This document shows, one piece after another, positions 9,338 through 18,390 of a stretch of DNA of 64,000 bases (within the stretch, counting starts at the first letter, position 1; each line of letters opens with the position of its first letter). Position numbers and translations under genes: made by a program. The DNA comes from Prolixibacteraceae bacterium (GTDB lineage: Bacteria; Bacteroidota; Bacteroidia; Bacteroidales; Prolixibacteraceae): assembly GCA_009773765.1 (NCBI GenBank), contig WTWZ01000002.1, forward strand, positions 124,001-188,000. Direction: 5' to 3'. The notes beneath the pieces are model-generated. The model had not been told where the DNA came from. It did no database searches and worked only from the letters and a program-made list of their open reading frames with translations.

Positions 9338-12300
9338 AAAAAGGGATAAAACTGATAGACAACTCTTCAAACGATTACCAACTTGGTTGTGTTCTAAAAG
9401 AGTTGATAAATGATATTTCTTATTCAGAAATTTCGATAGCAACAGGTTATTGGGATTTACCCGGAATGGTCGGGATATATGATGAGCTTTCAACTTTTTT
9501 GAAAAGAGAGAACATAACAATCCGACTTTTGCTTGGTGAAGAACCTTCGGTAAAAGCATATCAGGTGCGGAATCCAGCCAAGCAGGATCCAGATTTCCCT
9601 GAGAAATACTTGAAAAAAGATTTGGAGAATTTACAATTGAAGGATGAGTTTCAAAAAGTTGCCAACTTGATGGGGAAATACATGAATGATACAAATAGCG
9701 GGAAAATTCAAATCAAAGTTTACCGCAAAAACTTTCTTCATGCAAAATGTTACATTTTCGGAACCGATACTGAAAATGCCGTTGGCATTATCGGAAGTTC
9801 AAATTTCACAAGGCAGGGCCTGTTTGGTAATCTTGAACTGAACCAATTTGAGGACAACAATGCCACTGTAAATTTCATTCGCAAAAATTTAACTCAACAC
9901 CCATCGCACCGCACCTGGTTCGAGGATTTATGGAACAGTAGTGAGGACTGGTCCCAAACTTTCAAAGAAGAAATTCTGGCGTTGAGTAAACATGGAGGAA
10001 CCTGTTTCAGTCCTTATGAAATGTACATTCACGCCCTGTATCGCATTTACGGACAGGATTTACTGGACGAAAAAGAGAATAAAGTGGATATTGATGACCC
10101 GGGTTCAGGTAAACCACAATTATTGAAATTCCAGATACAGAATGCAAACAGTTTAATTAAGAAACTGGAGCGTCAGGGTGTTGCAATGCTTTCTGATTCT
10201 GTTGGTTTAGGGAAGACATACACCGCTATAAAAGTGATTGAGTTTTACAAACAAAATTTGAATCAGCGGGTAGTTGTAGTTGCACCAGCGGGACTAATTC
10301 CACAATGGCGAAAAGCTTTCGACGATTTTAAAGTTGTTCATATCCCGGAAATTTACAGCCTTCAGGATACTGAGAAAATTCTGGATGTTCGAGAGAACTT
10401 AAGGTCAATTCCTGTTGGGTTGTTTGTATTCGATGAAAGTCACAATTTGAGATCTTCTGGTGGGCAACGATTTGATGTATTCATTAAATGGCGGCAGGAA
10501 AATGAAAATTCAAAAACTTTAATGCTCACCGCAACTCCTATCAACAATCAGTTGGCCGATTTAACCAATCAAATTATGCTTGGCTCGGGTGGAAATATTT
10601 ATAAACTGGGCCGGTTTTACGACCGCGGCAGGCAAAGATATTTCACGCTGAAAGAAAGGCTGGAACTTTTGCAATCCGATATGCGCAGGCAAATCCGGGA
10701 ATATGGATTTATTAATTATCAGCAAATTAAAGAACAACTTACACCATTGCTCAACCGCTTTATTGTCAGGCGCACCCGGCAGGGTATTGAAAAGGAATTT
10801 CCCGATGGCCTCGAAATCAACGGGAAACTTCAGAAATTTCCGAAATCGTACCCCGATAATCTTGAATATGAAGTTCCAAATCAGTTTAAATCGCAACTGC
10901 TAAAAATGGCTGAATTAAATCCAGAACTTACACGGGCATTTAATTACGAAATTACAAGTCTTGCAGAACTGGAATTTTTAGCCCATCCGCTCGACCTTTT
11001 CAACCATTATACCGAAAGGGCAAAACCAATACAATCTTCACTCGAAATTATTTACACCGCGTTACTGAGTTTAGGTTTTCCGTGTTACCGCTACAATATT
11101 TACCGCTGGGCTTATTACGGGCAACGACGCGGTGAATTGGAGCTAAACGCTGATGAAAACCGCGAACTGAGCCGTCAGATTGGTATTTATGGGATTTTCA
11201 GGACAGTATTCCTGAAACGGTTGGAATCTTCCTTGTCCTCTATTAACAAATCAATTGGAAGTTACGAGAACAAGCTCAAAGACTTTCAAACAAAACTCAA
11301 TAAATACCATAAAATCATTTCCGTTAAAAATCTTTCGGCCTTAAACAAGGCCATCGATGCCTACAACGAACAGAATGCCGAGGAAGATGAACTTGATTTT
11401 GACATTGAAACCTTTGAAGGAAAAGAACAGGAATTTGTTACAATCCCTGCCGATGAAGGTACTTTTAATGTGAAACAGTTAAAAGTGGATATAGAAAAAG
11501 ACCTTTCAGTAATTAGCATACTGAAGGAACAAATTGGGCTGCTCATCAAAAAAGACGATAAAATTCAGGAACTTGCCAAACACCTCAACCAAAACGACGA
11601 CCGGAAAGTGCTGATATTTACCTATTTTGCCGACACACTAAAATATCTTTCCGACACACTTCCCCAGTATCTGATAAAAGGCAAAAACATTGAATTTGCA
11701 TTGGGTTCGAAAGGTGAAATTGAAGATTATGCCAAACGCTTTGCCCCCGTTTCAAAAAAGTACCAACTCAAAAACGGAGACAAAGAAATTGACTTTTTGA
11801 TTGCTACCGATAAACTTTCTGAAGGGCAAAACTTACAGGATTGCGGAATGATTGTGAATTACGATTTGCACTGGAATCCGGTTCGGATGATTCAGCGAAA
11901 TGGCCGTATCAACCGTTTGGGAACTATTCACGAAGAAATATTTATATACAACTTCCGCCCTGAGGAACAACTGGAAAGTTATTTACAGTTAGTACGCAAA
12001 CTTGAGGATAAAATCAACCTCATCCGTTACACCATCGGTAGCGACCAGAGTGTGCTTGACGAAGAACCTATCCCGCAGGATTTTACCGAAGACCTGTATA
12101 GCCGCGACGAAAAGAAAAGGCTTGAAGCATTCCGTAAAATCTTTGAAACTTCGGAACTGCTTGCTGCCGAAGATTTGTTTATGGACGACCTGCGCGAATT
12201 CGACCGGAACGAAACTTTTTCATCTCATTACAAAGAAAAGGTAAAAAACCTTCCGAAAGGAAAATGGGGAAAAGTGCAAATGCGCAAAGAAGATGAGGAT

Positions 12301-12846
12301 TACAACCACCTTGCACATTTGGGTGCAGGCAACGATGATGCGGGGTCAGGGTTTGATGCCGGATATTTTGTAATTTTCGGCGATGATCGGACAGGCGAAT
12401 TAATTACCACTACCGAAGGTTTGCTGGCTATCAAAGCAACCAGCGAACAAAACGAACGGTTTCCCGATAAATTTAAACACAAACCCGAAACCGAAGCTTT
12501 CATACTCGACTTTATCCTGAATTATCAGTTCTCGAACGAAGAACACCAGGTTCGGTACAACCAGCCGCAACAAAATGCCATTTTGCTTTTAAAGAACAAA
12601 ATGATTGAATATGGCTATCCATTCGATGATATTGAAAACGTTGAAAATTGTATTCAACATTCCCGGAATGCCTATATCAATAAAGAAAGTATGAAACTGG
12701 TGCGAATGATAAACCGGATGTTTCGAAGGGGAGAACCTGTAACGAGTGAGGTTATTGACCAGTTTATTTCACTTTCCAGCCAGTATAAACCTGATGATAT
12801 AACTGAAAAAGCGCCTTTAAGTGAAATCATCCAAATATTTGTGTAA
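9334..12846 (+). CDS. PLD-family nuclease fused to SNF2-like helicase
   Basis: The 1170-aa protein begins with a phospholipase-D-like domain (about 1-190) with one HKD motif: HAK at 136-138 and GSSN at 154-157. A superfamily 2 helicase follows: Walker A GLGKT (291-295), DESH (367-370), LTATP, and motif VI QRNGRINR (854-861) after TDKLSEGQNLQD. The insert at about 420-780 includes a charged coiled-coil-like stretch. PLD nucleases usually work as dimers; SNF2 helicases translocate on duplex DNA. With the methyltransferase 3 nt downstream the inferred role is cleavage of unmodified invading DNA after translocation. It is not DrmA/DrmC of DISARM, where these activities are on separate proteins, nor BREX PglZ/BrxC. 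Confidence 0.88.
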   Translation: MKKGIKLIDNSSNDYQLGCVLKELINDISYSEISIATGYWDLPGMVGIYDELSTFLKRENITIRLLLGEEPSVKAYQVRNPAKQDPDFPEKYLKKDLENLQLKDEFQKVANLMGKYMNDTNSGKIQIKVYRKNFLHAKCYIFGTDTENAVGIIGSSNFTRQGLFGNLELNQFEDNNATVNFIRKNLTQHPSHRTWFEDLWNSSEDWSQTFKEEILALSKHGGTCFSPYEMYIHALYRIYGQDLLDEKENKVDIDDPGSGKPQLLKFQIQNANSLIKKLERQGVAMLSDSVGLGKTYTAIKVIEFYKQNLNQRVVVVAPAGLIPQWRKAFDDFKVVHIPEIYSLQDTEKILDVRENLRSIPVGLFVFDESHNLRSSGGQRFDVFIKWRQENENSKTLMLTATPINNQLADLTNQIMLGSGGNIYKLGRFYDRGRQRYFTLKERLELLQSDMRRQIREYGFINYQQIKEQLTPLLNRFIVRRTRQGIEKEFPDGLEINGKLQKFPKSYPDNLEYEVPNQFKSQLLKMAELNPELTRAFNYEITSLAELEFLAHPLDLFNHYTERAKPIQSSLEIIYTALLSLGFPCYRYNIYRWAYYGQRRGELELNADENRELSRQIGIYGIFRTVFLKRLESSLSSINKSIGSYENKLKDFQTKLNKYHKIISVKNLSALNKAIDAYNEQNAEEDELDFDIETFEGKEQEFVTIPADEGTFNVKQLKVDIEKDLSVISILKEQIGLLIKKDDKIQELAKHLNQNDDRKVLIFTYFADTLKYLSDTLPQYLIKGKNIEFALGSKGEIEDYAKRFAPVSKKYQLKNGDKEIDFLIATDKLSEGQNLQDCGMIVNYDLHWNPVRMIQRNGRINRLGTIHEEIFIYNFRPEEQLESYLQLVRKLEDKINLIRYTIGSDQSVLDEEPIPQDFTEDLYSRDEKKRLEAFRKIFETSELLAAEDLFMDDLREFDRNETFSSHYKEKVKNLPKGKWGKVQMRKEDEDYNHLAHLGAGNDDAGSGFDAGYFVIFGDDRTGELITTTEGLLAIKATSEQNERFPDKFKHKPETEAFILDFILNYQFSNEEHQVRYNQPQQNAILLLKNKMIEYGYPFDDIENVENCIQHSRNAYINKESMKLVRMINRMFRRGEPVTSEVIDQFISLSSQYKPDDITEKAPLSEIIQIFV

Positions 12847-12849
12847 ACT

Positions 12850-15800
12850 ATGACTATTCATGAATTAAACAACCTGCTTTCCACGTTTACAGAACAGAAA
12901 CGCGATAATATCATCAGCTTTTCGTTTGCTTTGTTAGAGTGGATGGGCATTACACCCAACACCGACGTTCCGGGTTCGGTTGGCGAAATAAAACCACGAT
13001 TGATTACGCCGCAAACCCAAAAACTGAAAGAGTTTCTGGCACAGGTTCCGCTAACCGTGCAACCTCAACTTTACCGTCTTTCGGCAGAAAACCAAAATAT
13101 CAGGGTACGGTTTGCCGTTTTGAAAAAACCAAAAAAAGATACCATCAGCCAGTTGGTTGACAACGACCCCGGGTTAACCAGTTACCAGGCTTCCATCAAA
13201 GGAATCGTCAATGTTCCGGGCCGGCCGCCTTACATTCCGCAGCAACCCTATTTTATTCACTTTGTTACCTCGCCTGCTTATGACAAACTGGTTTTAATTT
13301 TCAACCAGGGTGACCAAAAACGAATTGTAACTTTTCGAAAACACCTCACCAATACCCAGTACCATAAAATACTGGAAAAATGGCAGAACACCGGCACAAA
13401 AACAAAACCCGAAATTGCCGACCTGCTCTGGAAATCGCTCGATATAAAGGAAGTAAACAAAGAGTTTTACAAACAAATCAAAGAGCGGTTTGATTCGCTG
13501 GTCGGCATTGCCAAAACGCAGGATACAGGATTAAACGAAGAAGCCATAAAACAATTTACCGTGCGGCTGATCGGCCGTTATATTTTTTGCTGGTTCCTGA
13601 AGGAAAAAGGCGTTATCCCGCCTGCCCTGCTGTCGTCTGATACTATTCAGAGTTACAGGGATTCGTTTTTCCAGTTGTTCCTGAAAAAACTGTTTTTTAA
13701 AACCCTGAATGCTGAAGTCACCGATCCTTGTCGCACGGAAACCATAACACCGCTCGACGATTTGTACAAAACCATCCCCTACCTGAATGGCGGTTTATTC
13801 GATTTTCATCATGAAGATGTGCTTTTTGACCAGCTCGACCTCAACAACTGGTTGATTACCTTTGTGAAAGTCCTCGAAGAGTTCGATTTTACCGTTGACG
13901 AAAGCAGCAGCCAATACCAGATGGTGGCCATCGACCCCGAAATGCTGGGCCGTATTTTTGAAAACCTGCTGGCAAGCCAAAACGTTGAAACCGAAAAGAT
14001 GGCCAACCAACGCAAGGCTTTTGGCGCTTTTTACACCCCGCGCGAAATTGTGGATTACATGGTGAACGAAAGCCTGAAAGCACACCTCGAAACCCAGTTA
14101 ATGCCTGCCCCTGCTGACGGTTCATTCGCAATTAACGAACCGTTGGTGGAATACAAGGGAACATTGTTCCAGCATCTTGAGCCACCACAAACCCTCATGG
14201 ATTTTCAGGACAAAAAATATAATGCTGACAACGAACGACGGCGCGAAAAAATAAAATCAAATATTGGGAAACTGTTTTCGCCTGATTGCTCCGAAAACCC
14301 GTTCGACAAAGAAGATACAATACTTGTGCGAAAAGCGCTGAGCGAAATTACCGTGTTAGACCCGGCCTGCGGTTCGGGGGCATTCCCCATGGGGATGATG
14401 CTGCGGCTGATGGAACTGCGCCAGATTGTGGGCCACGGCCACCGCAATAGTTACGACCTGAAAGAGGAAATCCTCAGCCGTAACATTTTTGGCGTCGATA
14501 TTATGCCCATGGCCGTTGAAATTGCCCGCCTCCGCGCCTGGCTCAGTTTGGTAATGGAAGCCGACTACAAACCTGCCGACCGCAAAAACAACTTCGGAAT
14601 TGCAGCCCTCCCCAACCTCGACTTTAAATTTATTTGCGCCAACAGCCTTATCGACAGCGGGTACGACGCTTTTTTTGAAAAAATACAGTACAACGCCACC
14701 CTTATCCATTTAGATGGCGAAATACAAAAACTCGAAACCATTCGCAACCAGTATTTCGACCCGCGTGGCGATAAAACCCGGAAAACCGAGCTCCAGCGGG
14801 AGTTTATTGCCACCAAACAACTTATTAAAGAGCAAATTTCGATGGGTACTTTGATTAAAAATTACAACCTTGGCGACTTCTTTGAAAAAGTTGACGACTG
14901 GAACCCCTTCGACGACAGCCACCCTTCTTCCTTTTTTTCTCCTGCCTGGATGTTTGGTATTACCGATGGTTTTGATGTGGTTATTGGGAATCCGCCGTAT
15001 GTGCAGTTGCAAAAGGACAACGGTAAATTGGCAAATCAATTAAAGGATGCAGGTTATAAAACATTTGAAAGAACAGGCGATTTGTATGCAATTTTCTATG
15101 AACTGGGGTTTAATATTTTAAAAGCAAGTGGAGTGCATACCTTCATAACTTCAAGCCAATGGCTAAAAGCAAATTACGGGAAATCTTTGAGGAAATTATT
15201 TCTTTCAAAAAATCCATTGAAATTAATCGCGTTAGGGCCAGGAGTATTTGAAAGCGCTGTTGTTGATACGAATATACTGATTGCTAAAAATGAACCCAAT
15301 AAAAACATCTTAAAAGGCAGCACCGTTGAAAAACCCGAGCAACTCAATTATCTTAATTCATTGCCTTTACAGCCCATGCCTTATGTAACAGTTGAAAAAT
15401 GGGCAATCTTAAATGACGGAAATCAAAACATCAACGAGAAAATAGAAGCAAAAGGAAAGCCTTTGAACCAATGGGAAATTCAAATCAACTTTGGAATTAA
15501 AACTGGTTATAACGAAGCCTTTATAATTGACGAAGTTAAACGAAATGAACTAATAAAATTGGATGCAAAAAGCAAAGAAATTATTCGACCAGTTTTAAGA
15601 GGTAGAGAGATTGAAAAATATTTTACTGAGTGGGATGGTGGATATTTGATTTCTACTTTTCCATCGCTAAATATAGATATTTCAAGGTATGAAGTTGTTA
15701 AAGAATTTTTGAAAGGATTTCTACCAAAAATAAAGCAGACAGGAGAAACATTTTTTAATGAGGAAGGCAAAGCTGAAAAAACAAGAAAGAAAACAACTCA

Positions 15801-16299
15801 CAAGTGGTTTGAAACACAAGACCCAATTGGCTATCACAAAGAATTTTCCAAAGAAAAGGTTATTTGGAAACGTATAGGTTCGCAACTTCGTTTTTCCTAT
15901 TCTGATAGTGAGATTTATTGTTTAGACAGCACTTGCATCGCAACTGGTGAAAAAATAAAATATCTTACTGCATTGCTTAATTCAAAACTTTGTAATTACC
16001 AATTGCTTGAGAATGCCCCTAAAACCGGAATGGGCGATTTAATCATCAGTGTACAGGCATTAGAACCATTGTTGGTCTATTATCCAACAGATTCGGAGCA
16101 AAGTCAAATTGAAAAACTGGTTGACCAAATCATCCAAAATAAAAACCAAAACCTCGACACCACCGCTTTGGAACGCGAGATAGATGTGCTTGTTTACAAG
16201 TTGTACGAACTTACTTACGACGAGGTAAAAATTGTGGAGCCGGGCTTTGCCTTAACCGAAAAGGAATATAAAGATTATGGAGGGGCGGTAAATAAGTAG
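12850..16299 (+). CDS. Eco57I-like N6-adenine DNA methyltransferase with specificity domain
   Basis: A 1149-aa protein. The methyltransferase core has AdoMet motif I DPACGSG (504-510) and catalytic NPPY (714-717). KAFGAFYTPREIVDYM before it is typical of N6-adenine DNA methylases. The C-terminal third, with RPVLRGREIEKYF, looks like the Eco57I/TaqI-type target recognition domain. I see no PD-(D/E)XK motif in the N-terminus, so the enzyme probably relies on the PLD nuclease upstream for cleavage. The base composition changes sharply: 36 of 60 bases are G/C at 14521-14580 but 17 of 60 at 15541-15600. The AT-rich block (about 15000-16080) covers the specificity region and suggests exchange by recombination. 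Confidence 0.9.
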   Translation: MTIHELNNLLSTFTEQKRDNIISFSFALLEWMGITPNTDVPGSVGEIKPRLITPQTQKLKEFLAQVPLTVQPQLYRLSAENQNIRVRFAVLKKPKKDTISQLVDNDPGLTSYQASIKGIVNVPGRPPYIPQQPYFIHFVTSPAYDKLVLIFNQGDQKRIVTFRKHLTNTQYHKILEKWQNTGTKTKPEIADLLWKSLDIKEVNKEFYKQIKERFDSLVGIAKTQDTGLNEEAIKQFTVRLIGRYIFCWFLKEKGVIPPALLSSDTIQSYRDSFFQLFLKKLFFKTLNAEVTDPCRTETITPLDDLYKTIPYLNGGLFDFHHEDVLFDQLDLNNWLITFVKVLEEFDFTVDESSSQYQMVAIDPEMLGRIFENLLASQNVETEKMANQRKAFGAFYTPREIVDYMVNESLKAHLETQLMPAPADGSFAINEPLVEYKGTLFQHLEPPQTLMDFQDKKYNADNERRREKIKSNIGKLFSPDCSENPFDKEDTILVRKALSEITVLDPACGSGAFPMGMMLRLMELRQIVGHGHRNSYDLKEEILSRNIFGVDIMPMAVEIARLRAWLSLVMEADYKPADRKNNFGIAALPNLDFKFICANSLIDSGYDAFFEKIQYNATLIHLDGEIQKLETIRNQYFDPRGDKTRKTELQREFIATKQLIKEQISMGTLIKNYNLGDFFEKVDDWNPFDDSHPSSFFSPAWMFGITDGFDVVIGNPPYVQLQKDNGKLANQLKDAGYKTFERTGDLYAIFYELGFNILKASGVHTFITSSQWLKANYGKSLRKLFLSKNPLKLIALGPGVFESAVVDTNILIAKNEPNKNILKGSTVEKPEQLNYLNSLPLQPMPYVTVEKWAILNDGNQNINEKIEAKGKPLNQWEIQINFGIKTGYNEAFIIDEVKRNELIKLDAKSKEIIRPVLRGREIEKYFTEWDGGYLISTFPSLNIDISRYEVVKEFLKGFLPKIKQTGETFFNEEGKAEKTRKKTTHKWFETQDPIGYHKEFSKEKVIWKRIGSQLRFSYSDSEIYCLDSTCIATGEKIKYLTALLNSKLCNYQLLENAPKTGMGDLIISVQALEPLLVYYPTDSEQSQIEKLVDQIIQNKNQNLDTTALEREIDVLVYKLYELTYDEVKIVEPGFALTEKEYKDYGGAVNK

Positions 16300-16307
16300 T
16301 AAATTTT

Positions 16308-16367
16308 GTTGGACAATTTAGACAATCGTGACTGGCTTGAATGTCCCCAAAGTCAAAATTGTCCAAC
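16308..16367. repeat. 12-bp inverted repeat around a gene start
   Basis: GTTGGACAATTT (16308-16319) and its exact reverse complement AAATTGTCCAAC (16356-16367) flank a 36-nt spacer holding the ATG at 16341. Extending outward, matching continues with one mismatch and one gap. It could sequester the start of the four-helix-bundle gene in mRNA, or be a protein-binding site. Confidence 0.7.
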
Positions 16368-16979
16368 GAAAGCAAAACAAAGCAAAACAGACAAAAAAGA
16401 AAACCTATTGAAAAACAATACAACCCCGATGGTTTTATCCCCAAACATGGAGGTTACAAAAGTTTGTTAACCTACCAAAAGGCCGAAATAATTTATGATG
16501 GCACAGTTTATTTCTGCAAAAAGTATTTCCAGCCCCGCGACCGCACCATCGACCAAATGGTACAAGCCGCACGGTCGGGCAAACAGAACATTGTTGAAGG
16601 GAGCATGGCATCGGGCACATCAAAAGAGATGGAAATAAAACTCACCAATGTAGCCAGGGCTTCGCTCGAAGAACTTTTAAACGATTACAAAGACTTTCTG
16701 CGAACCCGAAATTTAACAATCTGGGACAAAAAACACCCGTACTATCCGCGCCTCACCAAACTATTAACGGCCAAAGATGCGACTTATGAAACCTACCGCA
16801 AAGGCATTGAAAGCCCCGACCCCGAAGTTTCGGCTAATATGATGGTTGGCTTAATCAATATAACTTCGTACCTTTTAGCCCAACAACTAAAAAAACTGGA
16901 AAAGGAATTTCTAAAGGAAGGTGGACTGAGGGAAAGAATGTCGCAAGCCAGGATTGATGTGAGGAGAAAACAAAAATAA
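16341..16979 (+). CDS. Four-helix-bundle protein (23S IVS-type fold)
   Basis: A 212-aa protein. Residues about 30-120 match the four-helix-bundle family also found in 23S rRNA intervening sequences, with QAARSGKQNIVEGSMASGTS and the long helical runs typical of it. N-terminal about 25 residues are basic and disordered (KQNRQKRKPIEKQY); the C-terminus is also charged. Relatives bind nucleic acids or act as accessory proteins (Avd in retroelements), but no reverse transcriptase is present here. It lies 41 nt after the methyltransferase on the same strand, so it could belong to the operon. Function unknown. Confidence 0.75.
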   Translation: MSPKSKLSNESKTKQNRQKRKPIEKQYNPDGFIPKHGGYKSLLTYQKAEIIYDGTVYFCKKYFQPRDRTIDQMVQAARSGKQNIVEGSMASGTSKEMEIKLTNVARASLEELLNDYKDFLRTRNLTIWDKKHPYYPRLTKLLTAKDATYETYRKGIESPDPEVSANMMVGLINITSYLLAQQLKKLEKEFLKEGGLRERMSQARIDVRRKQK

Positions 16980-16997
16980 TCAATAACGACCAAAATA

Positions 16998-17408
16998 ATG
17001 AAATCAAAAAAAAGATGGGTATTTACCCCGGCCAAAAAGGCAATAGCAAAACTTTCGGATTTTCAAAAAGCTGAAATAGAAAAACGCTGTCAAACACTTG
17101 TGGAGCAATTTAAACAACAGTATATCAAGGAAAACCCGGATAAAAGATATAATTATCTTGCCGATGTTTATACAAAATGGAGGCGAAATTATTTGTACTT
17201 CTGCCAAAAATTCAAATCTGAAAGTCTGGAAAGTATTGTTCCTGAATTTGAAGAAAATTTTGTTCGTTTAGAGTATTTAGCAAACGACAATTTTAATTTC
17301 TCCTATTTCAGGCATACAGGGCAATGGTTTCCTGTAGCATATAATTTATCGCTAAATGATTGCCTTGAAATGATAGCAGAGAATCCCAATTTTCATCCGA
17401 TAGGATAA
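16998..17408 (+). CDS. Hypothetical protein in defence locus
   Basis: A 136-aa protein I do not recognise. It begins with a basic stretch and a helical segment with many Lys/Glu/Gln (about 15-50), then WRRNYLYFCQKFKSE and a C-terminal part with FSYFRHTGQWFPVAYNLS followed by acidic LNDCLEMIAENP. It starts 18 nt after the four-helix-bundle gene, so the two are probably cotranscribed. It is followed by 151 nt of AT-rich sequence without a visible gene. Confidence 0.6.
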   Translation: MKSKKRWVFTPAKKAIAKLSDFQKAEIEKRCQTLVEQFKQQYIKENPDKRYNYLADVYTKWRRNYLYFCQKFKSESLESIVPEFEENFVRLEYLANDNFNFSYFRHTGQWFPVAYNLSLNDCLEMIAENPNFHPIG

Positions 17409-17559
17409 TGTGTTTCATTCATATTGTTAAAACTAATTGCATCTGCAAAAGAAACTTTCAAATTGATTTATAGCAACTTAGTTCACTAAAAAATTAAATG
17501 CCTGACTGAGTTTTTTTGCTGAGCAACGAGTAACATGAAAAAATTAAAACATAAATAAA

Positions 17560-18390
17560 ATGAGCAATCAAAATTTAGTACTATTTGAAAGTAAGCAGGT
17601 TCGTAGATTTTACGACAATGAAAAAGAAGAGTGGTATTTTAGTGTTGTTGATATTGTGCAAGCCCTCACCGATTCTATAAATCCAACCGATTATTTAAAG
17701 AAGTTGAGAAAAAGAGACAATGAATTGGGCATCTACCTGGGGACAAATTGTCCCCAGGTAGAAATGCTGACCCATGATGGAAAAAAGAGAAAAACTTTGG
17801 GTGGAAATGTTGAACACATTTTGCGCCTCATTCAATCAATCCCATCGCCCAAAGCCGAACCATTTAAACAGTGGTTGGCTAAAGTTGGTTATGAAAGGAT
17901 GCAGGAAATAGCCGACCCAGCCCAGAGCCTTGATAGGGCAAGGGAAAACTGGCAAAAGCTGGGGCGCAGCGAAAAGTGGATTCAACAGCGAATGACCGGG
18001 CAGGAAACCCGCAATAAACTCACCGATTATTGGAAAGGTAGTGGTGTAGAAAAATCGGATGAGTTTGCTTTGCTCACCAATATTATTCATCAGGAATGGA
18101 CAGGCCTGACCGTGAAAAAGCATAAAGATTTAAAAGGGTTGAAATCGCAAAACCTGAGAGATCACATGAGCGAAGCCGAGTTAATTTTTACAGCCCTTGC
18201 CGAATTATCGACCCGACAAATTGCCGAAAGTGAAAAAGCTAAGGGAGTTCAACAAAATGCTGTTGCCGGGAAAAAAGGAGGAAAAATTGCCAAAGATGCA
18301 AGATTTGCTTTGGAGCAAAAAACAGGTAAAAAAGTGGTTACAGGAGAAAATTTTTTACCGCCAAAAAAGGAAACCCCAAAACTGAAATGA
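17560..18390 (+). CDS. Bro-N/DinD-like protein (phage antirepressor-related)
   Basis: A 276-aa protein. The N-terminal Bro-N domain (about 5-125) has ESKQVRRFYDNEKEEWYFSV and GTNCPQVEML; residues about 165-270 match the DinD C-terminal region, with DLKGLKSQNLRDHMSEAELI and a Gly/Lys-rich GGKIAKDARFALEQKTGKKV. Bro-N domains occur in phage antirepressors; E. coli DinD is damage-inducible and inhibits RecA strand exchange. Placed here it may be a sensor or regulator of the defence locus, or a phage-derived passenger. A perfect 29-nt palindrome lies inside the coding sequence. Its stop overlaps the next gene's ATG by 4 nt. Confidence 0.82.
   Translation: MSNQNLVLFESKQVRRFYDNEKEEWYFSVVDIVQALTDSINPTDYLKKLRKRDNELGIYLGTNCPQVEMLTHDGKKRKTLGGNVEHILRLIQSIPSPKAEPFKQWLAKVGYERMQEIADPAQSLDRARENWQKLGRSEKWIQQRMTGQETRNKLTDYWKGSGVEKSDEFALLTNIIHQEWTGLTVKKHKDLKGLKSQNLRDHMSEAELIFTALAELSTRQIAESEKAKGVQQNAVAGKKGGKIAKDARFALEQKTGKKVVTGENFLPPKKETPKLK
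17733..17761. repeat. Perfect 29-nt palindrome within coding sequence
   Basis: CTACCTGGGGACAA (17733-17746), one central A, then TTGTCCCCAGGTAG (17748-17761): 14-bp arms with a 1-nt centre. It encodes YLGTNCPQV of the Bro-N domain. The word AAATTGTCC within it also occurs in the repeat at 16356-16364. Confidence 0.95.

Noticed and set aside
9334-16299. Complete DISARM or BREX system
   Set aside because: No separate DrmA/DrmB/DrmC, PglZ, BrxC or BrxL genes; PLD and SNF2 are fused in one protein.
16341-16979. Four-helix-bundle protein as Avd of a diversity-generating retroelement
   Set aside because: No reverse transcriptase or template/variable repeat is seen nearby.
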